This document shows, in pieces, positions 42,591 to 51,996 of a stretch of 64,000 nucleotides of DNA. The first letter of the stretch is position 1. The number at the start of each line of letters is the position of its first letter. Location: assembly GCF_019974135.1 (NCBI RefSeq), contig NZ_AP025017.1, forward strand, positions 124,001 through 188,000. The letters are read 5' to 3'. The translations under genes and the position numbers were made by a program. This DNA comes from Actinomyces capricornis (GTDB lineage Bacteria; Actinomycetota; Actinomycetes; Actinomycetales; Actinomycetaceae). Below the pieces are notes generated by a model, which was not told the origin of the DNA, did not search any database, and was given only the letters and a program-made list of their open reading frames with translations.

Positions 42591-44132
42591 TCAGGCGGAG
42601 TCGCCCTCGCGCAGGGGCGTGCGCTCGCCGGCGGAGCCGGCGGCCTCGCTGGTGAGTCGGTTCACGGTCTCCTCGATGCGGGAGCCCACCGCCTCATCGA
42701 TGCTCTTCCAGTACCACAGGGCGCGCTCGAGCACCTCGGGGCGCTCGATCTGGGCCAGGCCGCCCGCGACGGTGTCGACCAGGCGCTGGCGCTGGGCCTC
42801 GGTGAAGACCTCGCGCACGAGGATCCCGGCCTGGGAGAAGTCGTCGTCGTCCTCGCGCAGGGTCTGGGCGGCCAGGACCATCTCGCCGTCAGCCTCCCAC
42901 CCGTTCTCCAGGCGGCCCTGCTCATCAGCGTAGGGCCGCCCGCCGGAGTTCGCGGCGTAGGTGGGCTGGGCCCCGGAGTGGAAGTAGCGCATCGGCCCGT
43001 CGAAGGTGTAGGTGTTGGAGGCCTCGCGCACCTCGGGCAGGGGCTGGTTGACCGGGATCTGGTCATGGTTGACCCCCAGGCGTGCGCGCTGGGCGTCGGC
43101 GTAGGCGAAGACGCGGGCCAGCAGCATGCGGTCGGGGGAGAACCCGATGCCCGGGACGATGTTCGACGGCGCGAAGCTCGCCTGGTCGATCTGGGCGAAG
43201 AAGTTCTCCGGGTTCTCGTTGAGGGTCAGCGTGCCGACCTCGATGAGCGGGTAGTCGGCGTGGGGCCAGGTCTTGGTCAGGTCGAAGGGGTTGATCCGGT
43301 AGGTCTTGGCCTCCTCGTAGGGCATGACCTGGATGGACAGCTTCCAACTGGGGTAGTCCCCGCGCTCGATGGCGTCGAACAGGTCGCGGCGGTGGAAGTC
43401 GGCGTCCTGGCCGGCGATCTCCTCGGCGTCCTGGCCCGACCAGTTCTCCACGCCCTGGTTGGTGTGGAAGTGGAACTTGGCCCAGAAGCGCTCCCCCGCC
43501 TCATTGATGAGCATGTAGGTGTGGGAGCCGTAGCCGTTCATGTGCCGCCAGGTGCGCGGCAGGCCCCGGTCCCCCATGAGGTAGGTGACCTGGTGGGCGG
43601 TCTCCGGGGACAGGGTCCAGAAGTCCCACTGCATGGTCTGGTCGCGCAGGCCCTTGTCCCCCAGGCGCTTCTGGCTGCGGATGAAGTGCGGGAACTTCAT
43701 GGGGTCGCGCAGGAAGAAGATGGGCGTGTTGTTGCCCACCAGGTCCCAGTTGCCCTCGGTGGTGTAGAACTTCAGGGCGAAGCCGCGCACATCGCGCCAG
43801 GTGTCCGGGGAGCCGGCCTCACCGGCGACGGTGGAGAAGCGCAGCAGGGCGCGGGTGCGCGCCCCGGGCTGGAAGAGGGCGGCCTTGGTGTACTTGCTGA
43901 TGTCGTGGGTGATGACCAGCTCGCCGAAGGCTCCTGCGCCCTTGGCGTGCGGCTTGCGGTCGGGGATGTTCTCCCGGTTGAAGTGGGCCAGGGAGTTGAC
44001 CAGGTGGTGGTCGTGAAGGAGCAGGGGGCCATCGGGTCCGAGTGTGATGCTCTGGCGGTCGCTGGCCGCGGGGGCCCCGTTGAGCATGGTCGACCCAGAG
44101 TCGTCACCCGGATTGATTGGCTTCTCTGACAT
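42591..44132 (-). CDS. katA: Monofunctional heme catalase
   Basis: This 513-aa enzyme degrades hydrogen peroxide and is of the small-subunit (clade 3-like) type. The distal His lies in [14 protein letters not shown] (about 60-74). [52 protein letters not shown] and the heme-ligand Tyr region [14 protein letters not shown] are conserved. The start at 44132 has AGGAGGAAAC immediately upstream. The gene sits between pnp and the M16 protease, which are usually adjacent, so it looks inserted. The gene symbol follows the general family name. Confidence 0.95.
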   Translation of the reverse strand: MSEKPINPGDDSGSTMLNGAPAASDRQSITLGPDGPLLLHDHHLVNSLAHFNRENIPDRKPHAKGAGAFGELVITHDISKYTKAALFQPGARTRALLRFSTVAGEAGSPDTWRDVRGFALKFYTTEGNWDLVGNNTPIFFLRDPMKFPHFIRSQKRLGDKGLRDQTMQWDFWTLSPETAHQVTYLMGDRGLPRTWRHMNGYGSHTYMLINEAGERFWAKFHFHTNQGVENWSGQDAEEIAGQDADFHRRDLFDAIERGDYPSWKLSIQVMPYEEAKTYRINPFDLTKTWPHADYPLIEVGTLTLNENPENFFAQIDQASFAPSNIVPGIGFSPDRMLLARVFAYADAQRARLGVNHDQIPVNQPLPEVREASNTYTFDGPMRYFHSGAQPTYAANSGGRPYADEQGRLENGWEADGEMVLAAQTLREDDDDFSQAGILVREVFTEAQRQRLVDTVAGGLAQIERPEVLERALWYWKSIDEAVGSRIEETVNRLTSEAAGSAGERTPLREGDSA

Positions 44133-44445
44133 GTTTCCTCCTTTTTCTAGGTCGCGCCTGATGAGATCACGAGTGGAGGTCAATGGCAAGGGCGCCACGC
44201 CCCAGGAGAATGCGAGCAGCGCGAAAGCGCGCGGGCGCCTGAAGAAACACGCCCGGAGCGCGAGGCCTCGCCCCTGCCCTCAAGCATCCGGCACAGGTGC
44301 GATACAGCACTCCCGTCTTGCGAAATAACAGACGCGCAAAGGCCCGGGGCCGCCCACGGACACTGCCTATGAGTCAGTGCGTGGGTAGCCCCGGGCCCTC
44401 AAGCCCGGGCGCCGCGCTCAGCTCAGGCGCGGCTGGCAGCCCTTC
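44133..44445. other. Intergenic region between pnp and catalase
   Basis: It contains the pnp terminator and the catalase promoter. TTGACC on the minus strand about 57-62 nt before the catalase ATG could be a -35, but no convincing -10 was found. No Fur/PerR or OxyR site was recognised. Confidence 0.5.
44341..44397 (-). terminator. Three-tier hairpin terminating pnp
   Basis: GGCCCGGGGC/GCCCCGGGCC, CCCACG/CGTGGG and CACTG/CAGTG are nested on one axis with two 2-nt mismatches and a 9-nt loop. The 57-nt hairpin lies about 50 nt past the pnp stop and is followed by a short T3 on the minus strand. Confidence 0.75.
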
Positions 44446-46782
44446 TCAGTCCTCGCGCTCGTCCTCCATGGTGCGCAGGCGACGACGGCGCGGACGGCGC
44501 TCACGGCGCTCGCCCTCCCCCTCGCCGCGCTCGGAGCGGCCCGCCTTGCGGGAGGCCTCACCCTGCTCCTCGGCGGCCAACTGCTCCTCGGAGAGCACCG
44601 CGTGCAGGCTGAGCTTGCCGCGCTGGTCGATCTCGGCGAGCTCGACCTGGACCTTGTCGCCCACGCCCAGGACGTCCTCGACGTTCTCCACGCGCTTGCC
44701 GCCCACGAGGCGGCGGATCTGGGAGATGTGCAGCAGGCCGTCCTTGCCCGGGGACAGGGCCACGAAGGCGCCGAAGGTGGTGGTCTTGACCACGGTGCCC
44801 ACGAAGCGCTCGCCGATCTCGGGCATCTGCGGGTTGGCGATGGCGTTGACGGCGTCGCGGGCGGCCTCGGCCGAGGGGCCGTCGGAGGCGCCGATGTAGA
44901 CGGTGCCGTCGTCCTCCACCGTCAGGTCCGCGCCGGTGTCCTCCTGGATCTGGTTGATCATCTTGCCCTTGGGGCCGATGACCTCGCCGATCTTGTCCAC
45001 GGGGATGCGCACGGTCAGCACGCGCGGGGCGGTGGGGGCCATCTCGTCGGGGGCGTCGATGGCCTGGGCCAGGACGTCGAGGATGAACAGGCGGGCGTCG
45101 CGCGCCTGGCCCAGGGCCCCGGCCAGGACCTCGGAGGGCAGGCCGTCGAGCTTGGTGTCCAGCTGGAGGGCGGTGATGAAGTCGCGGGTGCCGGCGACCT
45201 TGAAGTCCATGTCGCCGAAGGCGTCCTCACTGCCCAGGATGTCGGTGAGGGTGGCCCAGGTGGTCTCGCCGTCGATCTCGTCGTGCATGAGGCCCATGGC
45301 GATGCCCGCCACCGGGGCACGCAGCGGCACGCCGGCGTTGAGCAGGGCCAGAGTGGAGGCGCACACCGAGCCCATGGAGGTCGAGCCGTTGGAGCCCAGG
45401 GCCTCGGAGACCTGGCGGATGGCGTAGGGGAAGTCCTCACGGCTGGGCAGCACCGGCACCAGGGCCCGCTCGGCCAGGTTGCCGTGGCCGATCTCGCGGC
45501 GCTTGGGGGCGCCCACTCGCCCGGTCTCGCCGGTGGAGAAGGGCGGGAAGTTGTAGTTGTGCATGTAGCGCTTGTGCGTGATCGGCGAGAGGTCGTCGAT
45601 CTGCTGCTCCATGCGCAGCATGTTGAGGGTGGTCACACCCAGGATCTGGGTCTCGCCGCGCTCGAAGATCGCCGAGCCGTGGACGCGGGGCAGCACCTCG
45701 ACCTCGGCGGCCAGGGTGCGGATGTCCTTCAGGCCGCGTCCGTCCATGCGCACGCCCTCGGTCAGGGTGCGGTGGCGCACGAGCCCCTTGGTCACCGAGC
45801 GGAAGGCGGCCTTGAGAGCCTTGGCGTCCTCCTCGGCGGGGAAGGACTCGGCGAGCTCGCCGAGGACCGCCTCGCGCACGGCCTCGATGGCCAGGTCGCG
45901 CTCCTGCTTGCCCTCCGTGGCGATCGCGGCGGCCAGCCCGTGGGCGGTGGCGGCCTTGTCCACGGCGTCGTACTGCTCATCGGAGTAGTCCAGGTAGAGC
46001 GGGAAGTCGGCGGTGGGCTTGGAGGCGTGGGCGGCAACCTCCATCTGGGCCTGGCACAGGGCCTTGATGTGGGGCTTGGCGGCCTCCAGCCCCTCGGCGA
46101 CGACGGCCTCGGTGGGGGCCACGGCGCCGGCCTGGATGAGGTCCCAGGCGCCCTCGGTGGCACCGGCCTCGACCATCATGATGGCCACGTCGCCGCCCTC
46201 CAGGACACGCCCGGCCACGACCATCTGGAAGGTGGCGCGCCGCTGCTCGGAGTAGCGGGGGAAGGCCACCCACTGGCCGTCGATGAGGGCCAGGCGGGTG
46301 CCGGCCACCGGCCCGGAGAAGGGCAGGCCCGCGATCTGGGTGGACATGGAGGCGGCGTTGATGGCCAGCACGTCGTAGTCGTCGTCGGGGTGGATGGCCA
46401 GGACGGTCTCGACGACCTGGACCTCGTTGCGCAGGCCCTTGACGAAGGAGGGGCGCAGGGGGCGGTCGATAAGGCGGCAGGCCAGGACGGCGGCGGTGCC
46501 CGCGCGGCCCTCGCGGCGGAAGAAGGAGCCGGGGATGCGGCCGGCGGCGTACTGGCGCTCCTCGACGTCGACGGTCAGGGGGAAGAAGTCGAACTGGTCC
46601 TTGGGGTGCTTGCCCACGGTGGTGGCCGACAGCACCGCGGTCTCGCCGTCGAGGTAGGCCATGGCGCTGCCGGCGGCCTGCTTGGCCAGGCGGCCCGTCT
46701 CGAAGCGCACGACGCGCTTGCCGAAGGGGCCGTTGTCGATCACGGCCTCGGCGGCCGTGACCTCGGGGTCATCGATGAACAT
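44446..46782 (-). CDS. pnp: Polyribonucleotide nucleotidyltransferase (PNPase)
   Basis: PNPase degrades RNA 3'-5' by phosphorolysis and can add tails. The 778-aa protein starts [21 protein letters not shown]. Two RNase-PH domains, [13 protein letters not shown] and [19 protein letters not shown], are joined by an alpha-helical linker. A KH domain ([19 protein letters not shown], about 588-640), an S1 domain ([18 protein letters not shown], about 655-725) and a basic Arg/Glu-rich tail follow. ATG 46782 has a weak ribosome site behind a leader hairpin. Its position after rpsO is the standard arrangement. Confidence 0.97.
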   Translation of the reverse strand: MFIDDPEVTAAEAVIDNGPFGKRVVRFETGRLAKQAAGSAMAYLDGETAVLSATTVGKHPKDQFDFFPLTVDVEERQYAAGRIPGSFFRREGRAGTAAVLACRLIDRPLRPSFVKGLRNEVQVVETVLAIHPDDDYDVLAINAASMSTQIAGLPFSGPVAGTRLALIDGQWVAFPRYSEQRRATFQMVVAGRVLEGGDVAIMMVEAGATEGAWDLIQAGAVAPTEAVVAEGLEAAKPHIKALCQAQMEVAAHASKPTADFPLYLDYSDEQYDAVDKAATAHGLAAAIATEGKQERDLAIEAVREAVLGELAESFPAEEDAKALKAAFRSVTKGLVRHRTLTEGVRMDGRGLKDIRTLAAEVEVLPRVHGSAIFERGETQILGVTTLNMLRMEQQIDDLSPITHKRYMHNYNFPPFSTGETGRVGAPKRREIGHGNLAERALVPVLPSREDFPYAIRQVSEALGSNGSTSMGSVCASTLALLNAGVPLRAPVAGIAMGLMHDEIDGETTWATLTDILGSEDAFGDMDFKVAGTRDFITALQLDTKLDGLPSEVLAGALGQARDARLFILDVLAQAIDAPDEMAPTAPRVLTVRIPVDKIGEVIGPKGKMINQIQEDTGADLTVEDDGTVYIGASDGPSAEAARDAVNAIANPQMPEIGERFVGTVVKTTTFGAFVALSPGKDGLLHISQIRRLVGGKRVENVEDVLGVGDKVQVELAEIDQRGKLSLHAVLSEEQLAAEEQGEASRKAGRSERGEGEGERRERRPRRRRLRTMEDERED

Positions 46783-46820
46783 CTGTGAGGAGTCTCTTTC
46801 TCTCGGTCGAAGAGCCGGGG

Positions 46821-46846
46821 CCGTGGCCTTCGATCGAGGCCCACGG
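46821..46846 (-). promoter_or_regulatory. Hairpin in the pnp 5' leader
   Basis: CCGTGG and CCACGG, extended by CCT/AGG with one bulge, form a stem-loop 39-64 nt upstream of the pnp ATG. In other bacteria PNPase autoregulates by acting on a leader stem cleaved by RNase III; the position fits but is not proof. Confidence 0.4.
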
Positions 46847-47141
46847 AGCGGCGTCGGCCACGTCGTACGACGACGCGGCGCGGCTCCGGAGGCCACCACC
46901 GAAAACCGACGGGGCCGGCTGCGCCTCAGGGGTCTGCCTGTGCGCGAGGGCCGCCCCGGGAGGCACCCAGCGGTGCTCCGCCTAGAGGCAGCCGCGCCGA
47001 ATCTTACCCTGGGACGCATGATCGCGACGGTTGCGACGGCTCGCGTCCACGTGAGATCGGCCGCGCCAGCGGGGTGGGGCCCTCAGGCCTCCCGGAGTGC
47101 TCGGCAGTCGCCTCAGGGGATGCGTCGGAGGCGCCGGGATG

Positions 47142-47183
47142 CGCCTCGGCCCCGCACCCGGTGATGGGTGCGGGGCCGAGGCG
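47142..47183 (-). terminator. rpsO terminator
   Basis: A perfect 18-bp stem (47142-47159 with 47166-47183) encloses GGTGAT, about 55 nt after the rpsO stop. Confidence 0.75.
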
Positions 47184-47238
47184 ATGACGCGGTGCGCCGG
47201 GACCCGGCACTGCCGCCCTTAGGCTCTGCGCGCTGGTC

Positions 47239-47508
47239 TCAGCGGCGGATGCCCAGGCGGGCGATGAGGGAGCGGTAGCGCTCGATGTCCTCCTTCATGA
47301 GGTAGTCCAGGAGGCGGCGGCGCTTACCGATGAGCAGATAGAGGCCACGGCGCGAGTGGTGGTCGTGGGTGTGGCCCTTGAAGTGCTCGGTGAGGTTGGT
47401 GATGCGCTCGGTCAGGACGGCGACCTGCACCTCCGGCGAGCCCGTGTCACCCTCGTGGGTGGCGTACTCGGCGATGATCTCCTGCTTGCGCTGCGGGGTG
47501 ACCGACAT
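47239..47508 (-). CDS. rpsO: 30S ribosomal protein S15
   Basis: S15 binds 16S rRNA helices 20-22 early in 30S assembly. The 89-aa sequence [43 protein letters not shown] and [21 protein letters not shown] is canonical. ATG 47508 has AAGGAG upstream; an upstream in-frame start is not needed. A TAGTGT box about 85-90 nt upstream on the minus strand may be its -10. Confidence 0.98.
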   Translation of the reverse strand: MSVTPQRKQEIIAEYATHEGDTGSPEVQVAVLTERITNLTEHFKGHTHDHHSRRGLYLLIGKRRRLLDYLMKEDIERYRSLIARLGIRR

Positions 47509-47897
47509 GCGGGCTCCTTGGTCTCGTTGCACGGAGCGCCGGGGCTGGTTCTCCCGGGCATGACTCATCCGTGGCCGATCGACGGCCCGATAACACTACC
47601 AGCGCTACCACCGCCCCGGCCCCCACGGACCAGGGATCCTGCTGTGGGAACAGGCACAGCCTTCCCTCAGCGGCCCCTCGGGGATCTCGGGTGAGGCGCG
47701 GGGACCCTCAGCAGTGAACGACTCAGCCGGCACCTCACGAGGATCGCCAGCACATGACGGTACTACGGCCCCCGCCAAGCACCGGCGAGCCACGTCGGGC
47801 AGCGGCGACGTCGTCGCCTGGCCATGACTGGGACGGCCCGAAGCTCGCAGGCCCCACCCGGCCGGCAAGCGGCGGGAGGGGCGAGAGCACCGGGACC

Positions 47898-47997
47898 GTC
47901 TGCAGATCGCGGGGTTGTCGGTGGATCTCCGGGGATGTCGGTAGATCGGTGGGGTCCTGGGGGCCCGAATCACTGACGACCCCGGCGATCTGCAGAC
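47898..47997. repeat. Inverted repeat enclosing 20-bp spaced direct repeats
   Basis: The arm at 47898-47919 (starting GTCTGCAGATCGC) is the near-perfect complement of 47975-47997, with one indel and one mismatch. Between them GATC-centred units recur about every 20 bp with GGGG and TGTCGGT elements. Confidence 0.7.
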
Positions 47998-48256
47998 AAC
48001 CCCGCAAAACACAACCGGCCCCGGCGCACTGGGGGCCCGGCCCGGCGGACCGCAGCAGGTGGTCCCCGGAGAGCGCGCGAGCATCCTGCCCATATCAGCC
48101 TCCGGCGCCGGCGACTTGGGGCCCGGTGAGCCGGGGCGAGCCCCACCGGCCACAGCACGTGGCCCCGGAGCGCCTGCGGCCGCCCCGCACGCACCAGCCC
48201 CCGCCAGCCGTAGCAGCGGCAGGCGAAGGCGAGGCGCCCGGCGGCGCAAGCGGCGG

Positions 48257-48370
48257 TCACGTTGAGCCCCACATCGCGACGGGTGCGTCACTTCGCGACG
48301 CAGGCGACACCTGTAGGGGGCGTCCATGTCGCGAAGCGACGCACAAGCCGCCAAACGACGCCCAACGTGA
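48257..48370. repeat. 114-bp coaxial palindrome
   Basis: TCACGTTG/CAACGTGA form the outer edges, and a 17-bp inner arm pair (48283-48299 with 48328-48344, one mismatch) shares exactly the same axis. TCGCGA-type cores recur four times. It would fold into a long RNA or DNA hairpin. Confidence 0.75.
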
Positions 48371-48484
48371 ACTCCACCAGCCCCGCACGCACCCCAGGCG
48401 CCCCAGGCCAACCTCACCGCCCCTCAGACCCGCCGCCCCCAGACCCGCCCCGCCGGCCGCATTCCGGGCCCCAGGGCGGCACCG

Positions 48485-49516
48485 CTAGTGAGCGGTGACG
48501 TCCTCGGGGCGGATGGGGCCGGGCTCGGGGACGCCCAGGATCCGGGCGGTGTCCTGGATATCGGTGCGCATCTGGGCCAGGAGGGGGTCCAGGCCGTCGA
48601 AGGCGAGCATGGGGCGCAGGTGCTCGACGAGCTCGACGCCGATCTCCTCGCCGTAGAGGTTGAGGTCAGCCCGGCCCAGCACATGGGCCTCGACCGTGCG
48701 CTGGGGGACGTCGTCGAAGGTGGGGTTGGTGCCGATCGAGATGGCGGCGGGCAGGCGCTCACCCGACCCGGCCCCCTGGTCGCGCACCAGCCAGCCGGCG
48801 TAGACGCCGTCGGGCGGGACCACTCCGGCGGTGGCGGCCTCCAGATTGGCCGTGGGGAAGCCGAGCTCGCGCCCGCGGCGCAGCCCGTGGACGACGGTGC
48901 CGCGCAGACGATGGGGACGGCCAAGGACATCGGCGGCCTCGCGCACCCTGCCGTCCTTGAGGCACTGGCGGATCCAGGTCGAGGACCACCGCCGCCCCCG
49001 CCCCGAGCAGACCTCGGTGAGGATCTCGACCTCGATGCCCAGGCGTGCGCCGATGCGCTCCAGGACGCGGGCGTCCCCGCTGTTGCCGCGCCCGAAGCGC
49101 ACGTCATGGCCCACGACGACGGCCCTGGCCCCCAGCAGATCGTGCAGCCAGGTGCGGATGAAGTCCTCGGGCCCCTGGGCGGCGAAGTCGAGGTCGTAGG
49201 GCACCACGAGGACGGCGTCCAGGCCAACGGCCTCCAGCGAGGCCAGGCGGTCGGTCAGGGAGGTGACCAGGGGGAAGCGCTGGTCGGGCTGGTGGACGTG
49301 GCGGGGATGGGGGTCGAAGGTCATCGCCACAGCCAGCGGCCGGGCGCCGGCCTCATCCCGGGCGCCCATCTGCTGCGCCCGCTGGACCACCCGCTCCAGG
49401 ATGGCCTGATGACCGCGGTGGACACCGTCGAAAACACCGATGCTCACCACGCTGCCCGGTCCCGCCGGCGAGCTAAGAGCCTCCGGCACCTGCTCGGCGC
49501 CATACCAGACCTGCAC
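48485..49516 (-). CDS. ribF: Bifunctional riboflavin kinase / FAD synthetase
   Basis: RibF makes FMN and then FAD from riboflavin. The N-terminal FAD-synthetase part has SIGVFDGVHRGHQAILERV, AMTFDPHPRHVHQP and VVGHDVRFGRGNSGD. The C-terminal kinase has GRELGFPTANLEA, VPPDGVYAGWLV and SIGTNPTFDD, plus VEAHVLGRADLNLYGEEIGVELVEHLRP. GTG 49516 (MQVWYGAEQVPEAL) has AGGA at good spacing and gives 343 aa. It is normally next to truB; here an export operon lies between them. Confidence 0.96.
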   Translation of the reverse strand: MQVWYGAEQVPEALSSPAGPGSVVSIGVFDGVHRGHQAILERVVQRAQQMGARDEAGARPLAVAMTFDPHPRHVHQPDQRFPLVTSLTDRLASLEAVGLDAVLVVPYDLDFAAQGPEDFIRTWLHDLLGARAVVVGHDVRFGRGNSGDARVLERIGARLGIEVEILTEVCSGRGRRWSSTWIRQCLKDGRVREAADVLGRPHRLRGTVVHGLRRGRELGFPTANLEAATAGVVPPDGVYAGWLVRDQGAGSGERLPAAISIGTNPTFDDVPQRTVEAHVLGRADLNLYGEEIGVELVEHLRPMLAFDGLDPLLAQMRTDIQDTARILGVPEPGPIRPEDVTAH

Positions 49517-49831
49517 TACGGACGTCCTGTTCTCGATCCACCCGGCAGGTCGGAGGTCCTGCCGCTCTTGCGGGTCAAACACTGCCACGATCCGGCCTCG
49601 CAGCGCGACCCGCCGAGCGTTTGACCGCCTGGTGAGAGCAGGGTTACCCTTGTATCGACCGACGGTCGGTCGATACAAGGGCCAGTGGCATCCGGGAGCC
49701 CAGTGACATCCAGGAACCATCCAGGAACACCGAGCCGCAGATGCACGGGCCTCCGGCCAGTGCCGACCACCTCCTACCGCACCCTCGCCGACCCGACCAG
49801 AGCCGCACAGCACCACGATTGAGGGCCACCG
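49517..49831. other. Divergent ribF-tetR intergenic region
   Basis: This 315-bp region holds a 35-bp palindromic operator with an embedded promoter. No gene is supported. Confidence 0.65.
49648..49682. promoter_or_regulatory. TetR operator with symmetric divergent promoter
   Basis: Two 17-bp arms, CCCTTGTATCGACCGAC and its exact complement, flank one central base at 49665. The arms contain TTGTAT-N16-GATACA, a promoter-like -35/-10 pair that reads identically on both strands because of the symmetry. Binding of the adjacent TetR protein would block it in both directions. Confidence 0.75.
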
Positions 49832-50593
49832 ATGCCACACACGCCACCGAAACCAGGGGGCCACTCCCCCACGACCAGCCCACGCACCGCCAAGCCGGCC
49901 CCGCAGCGCCGCACCGAGATCCTCGACGCCGCCCAGCGGCTGTTCATCGCCAAGGGCGTCCAGGCCACCTCCGTGCAGGACATCCTCACCGAGGTCGGCA
50001 TCGCCAAGGGCACCCTCTACTACCACTTCTCCTCCAAGGAGGAGATCCTCACCGCCCTCATCGCGCGCACCACCGACGGGATCGTCACCCGGGCCCGTGC
50101 CATCGCCGAGGGCCCGGGCACCGCCGTGGACAGGTTCCTGGCCGTCCTGGCCTCCGCGCGCGTCGAGCAGCCCGAGCGGGACCTGGCCGAGCAGCTCCAC
50201 GCCCCGGGCAACGCCGAGTTCCACCTCCTGAGCATTGTGGAGATGGTCCGCCATCTCACCCCCGTGCTCACCGGGATCGTCGAGCAGGGCAACGCCGAGG
50301 GCACCTTCGATGCCCGCCGGCCCCGCGAGATGATCGAGATCCTCCTGACCAGCGCCGGCATGCTCCTCGATGAGGGGATCTTCACCGGAGAGGCCCAGGA
50401 GGCCCCGCGCCGTGCCGCCGCGATCGTGCATGCCGCGGAGGTCCTGCTGGGCTGCGCACCCGGCGCGCTGGCCCCCGCCGCCCCCGATGCCGAGGCGCCC
50501 GAGGGCGACCCGCCAGGGGCCCGAGCCGGCGGTCAGCCCCCAACCGAGGAGGCCGCATCTGAGGAGGCAGCATCTGAGGAGGCCCAGCCATGA
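49832..50593 (+). CDS. TetR-family transcriptional regulator
   Basis: This 253-aa regulator has an N-terminal TetR HTH (QRRTEILDAAQRLFIAKGVQATSVQDILTEVGIAKGTLYYHFSSKEEIL, about residues 26-74) and a helical ligand domain. An Ala/Pro/Glu-rich tail ends with repeated EEAAS units. It probably represses its own operon through the 35-bp palindrome upstream. GAGGG precedes the ATG. The stop overlaps the next gene's ATG by four bases, so regulator and transporter are coupled. The ligand is unknown but is likely a drug or lipid exported by the operon. Confidence 0.9.
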   Translation: MPHTPPKPGGHSPTTSPRTAKPAPQRRTEILDAAQRLFIAKGVQATSVQDILTEVGIAKGTLYYHFSSKEEILTALIARTTDGIVTRARAIAEGPGTAVDRFLAVLASARVEQPERDLAEQLHAPGNAEFHLLSIVEMVRHLTPVLTGIVEQGNAEGTFDARRPREMIEILLTSAGMLLDEGIFTGEAQEAPRRAAAIVHAAEVLLGCAPGALAPAAPDAEAPEGDPPGARAGGQPPTEEAASEEAASEEAQP

Positions 50594-51996
50594 GAAGCCT
50601 GACGATCCTGCTCATCGGGGTACTCATCAACTCCGTGGGCACCGGGATGACGGCCTTCGGCCTGGGGGTCTTCGCCTACCAGCTCCAGGGCACCGCCACG
50701 GCCGTGGCCCTGGTCCAGCTGTGCGCCTTCGCGCCGATCATCCTGCTGGCCCCACTGGCCGGCGCCCTGGCCGACCGCTTCGACCGCCGGCTCATGATGG
50801 CCATCGGCGACGGCGGATCGGTCCTGGGCCTGGGGGTGGTACTGGCCGCGCTGAGCTCGCCCTCGCCCCGCCTGGAGGTCATCCTGGCGGGGGTGACCGC
50901 ATCCTCCTGCCTGGCGGCACTGACCGAGCCCGCCCTGCGCGCCTCGATCACCGACCTGGTCCCCGCCGAGGACCATGTGCGCAGCGCCGGGCTGCTCCAG
51001 GCCGCCACCGCCGCGCGCTACCTCGTCTCCCCCTTCCTGGCCGGGGCTCTCCTGCCCCTGGTGGGGCTGCGCGCCCTGGTGGTCATGGACGCGGCCACCT
51101 GCCTGGTCACCGTCACCTGCTCCGTGGTGGTCATGCGCACCCTGCGCGCCGCCACCGCCTCGGGCTCCGCCGGGGCCAGCGCCGGCACTCCGGCGGAGCC
51201 CGAGGGAGCGGCCGGGCACCTACTGGGCGGATGGCGCGCGGTGCTCCACCACCCCGGCCTGCGCACGATCGTGAGCCTCATGACGGTGATGACCCTGGCC
51301 ATCGGCACCGTGCAGGTCCTGCTCAAGCCGATCCTCCTGCCGCATGTGGACGCCGCCGCCATGGGCCGGGTCGAGACCCTGGCCGCCACCGGCATCCTGG
51401 CCGGCGCCGCCCTGGTCACCCTGCTGTCGCGGGCCCAGCCCACCACCCTGCTCAGCGCGGGCACCGCGGCCACGGGCGCGGCCATGGTCCTTCTCTCGCT
51501 GCGGTCGTGGACCTGGTGGGTGGCGCTCAGCGGCTTCGCCGTCTTCGCCGCCCTGTCACTGTGCCAGGCCGGGGCCGAGACCCTGGTGCGACGCAGCGTC
51601 GCCGCCGACCACCAGGCCCGGGTCTGGGGGGTCATCAGCCTGGTGACACAGCTCGGCTACCTGGCCGCCTACCTCAGCGTGGGCGCCCTGTCCGACGCCG
51701 TCCTCGAACCGCTCCTGCGGCCCACCGGGGCCCTGGCGCCCAGTATCGGGGCGCTCCTGGGCACCGGGCAGGGCCGTGGGGCCGCCCTCATGGTGGCCCT
51801 GGCGGGCCTGGGCACCATCGTCCTGGCCCTCCTCATCCACGTGCGCCGCGGGGCCCTGGCCCCCGCCGCCACCCCGCAGACATCCCCCGGGACGCTCCCC
51901 GGGGCCCACCACCACGGCGAGACCCGCTCCGGGCACGCGCCGCGCCGCATCCGCCCCGCGGAGCGGCCCATCCCACAGGAGGCGCCCTCATGGTGA
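50590..51996 (+). CDS. Major facilitator superfamily exporter
   Basis: This 468-aa membrane protein has about 10-12 hydrophobic helices. LLIGVLINSVGTGMTAFGLGVFAYQL forms helix 1. The MFS motif A equivalent PLAGALADRFDRRLMMAIGDG follows helix 2. A central loop (about 190-212) is Ala/Gly-rich, and the tail after helix 12 is about 60 hydrophilic residues. It resembles macrolide or multidrug MFS exporters. It overlaps tetR upstream (ATGA) and the ABC permease downstream, which indicates a single operon. Confidence 0.85.
   Translation: MRSLTILLIGVLINSVGTGMTAFGLGVFAYQLQGTATAVALVQLCAFAPIILLAPLAGALADRFDRRLMMAIGDGGSVLGLGVVLAALSSPSPRLEVILAGVTASSCLAALTEPALRASITDLVPAEDHVRSAGLLQAATAARYLVSPFLAGALLPLVGLRALVVMDAATCLVTVTCSVVVMRTLRAATASGSAGASAGTPAEPEGAAGHLLGGWRAVLHHPGLRTIVSLMTVMTLAIGTVQVLLKPILLPHVDAAAMGRVETLAATGILAGAALVTLLSRAQPTTLLSAGTAATGAAMVLLSLRSWTWWVALSGFAVFAALSLCQAGAETLVRRSVAADHQARVWGVISLVTQLGYLAAYLSVGALSDAVLEPLLRPTGALAPSIGALLGTGQGRGAALMVALAGLGTIVLALLIHVRRGALAPAATPQTSPGTLPGAHHHGETRSGHAPRRIRPAERPIPQEAPSW

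Larger units (their letters stand above)
46783..47238. other. rpsO-pnp intergenic region
   Basis: This 456-bp gap contains the rpsO terminator and a pnp leader hairpin. There is no convincing gene. The CGTCGTACGACG palindrome at about 46862-46873 was also noticed. Confidence 0.6.
47509..48484. other. Long non-coding region between rpsO and ribF
   Basis: About 0.97 kb lacks a supportable gene. It holds the rpsO leader, an inverted-repeat block at 47898-47997, a pair of degenerate direct repeats (about 48027-48075 and 48112-48176, both containing GGGGCCCGG and GGTCCCCGGAG/GGCCCCGGAGC) and a 114-bp palindrome at 48257-48370. It may be a remnant of inserted DNA or encode a structured RNA. Confidence 0.6.

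Noticed and set aside
44602..46788. A 728-codon open frame on the plus strand, opposite pnp
   Set aside because: It is the antisense shadow of a firmly identified gene; very high G+C makes stops rare. Its translation is low-complexity Gly/His/Leu/Asp with no domain.
47898..47997. CRISPR or tandem-repeat array
   Set aside because: Units are degenerate, few and enclosed by an inverted repeat; no cas genes are near.
47509..48484. Insertion sequence or transposase remnant in the rpsO-ribF gap
   Set aside because: Repeats are present but no transposase motif, target duplication or coherent coding frame was seen.
50370..51989. The first 540 codons of the long frame that ends as the ABC permease
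   Set aside because: They overlap tetR and the MFS gene out of frame and read as Arg/Pro/Gly noise. The permease starts at ATG 51990 with AGGAGG.
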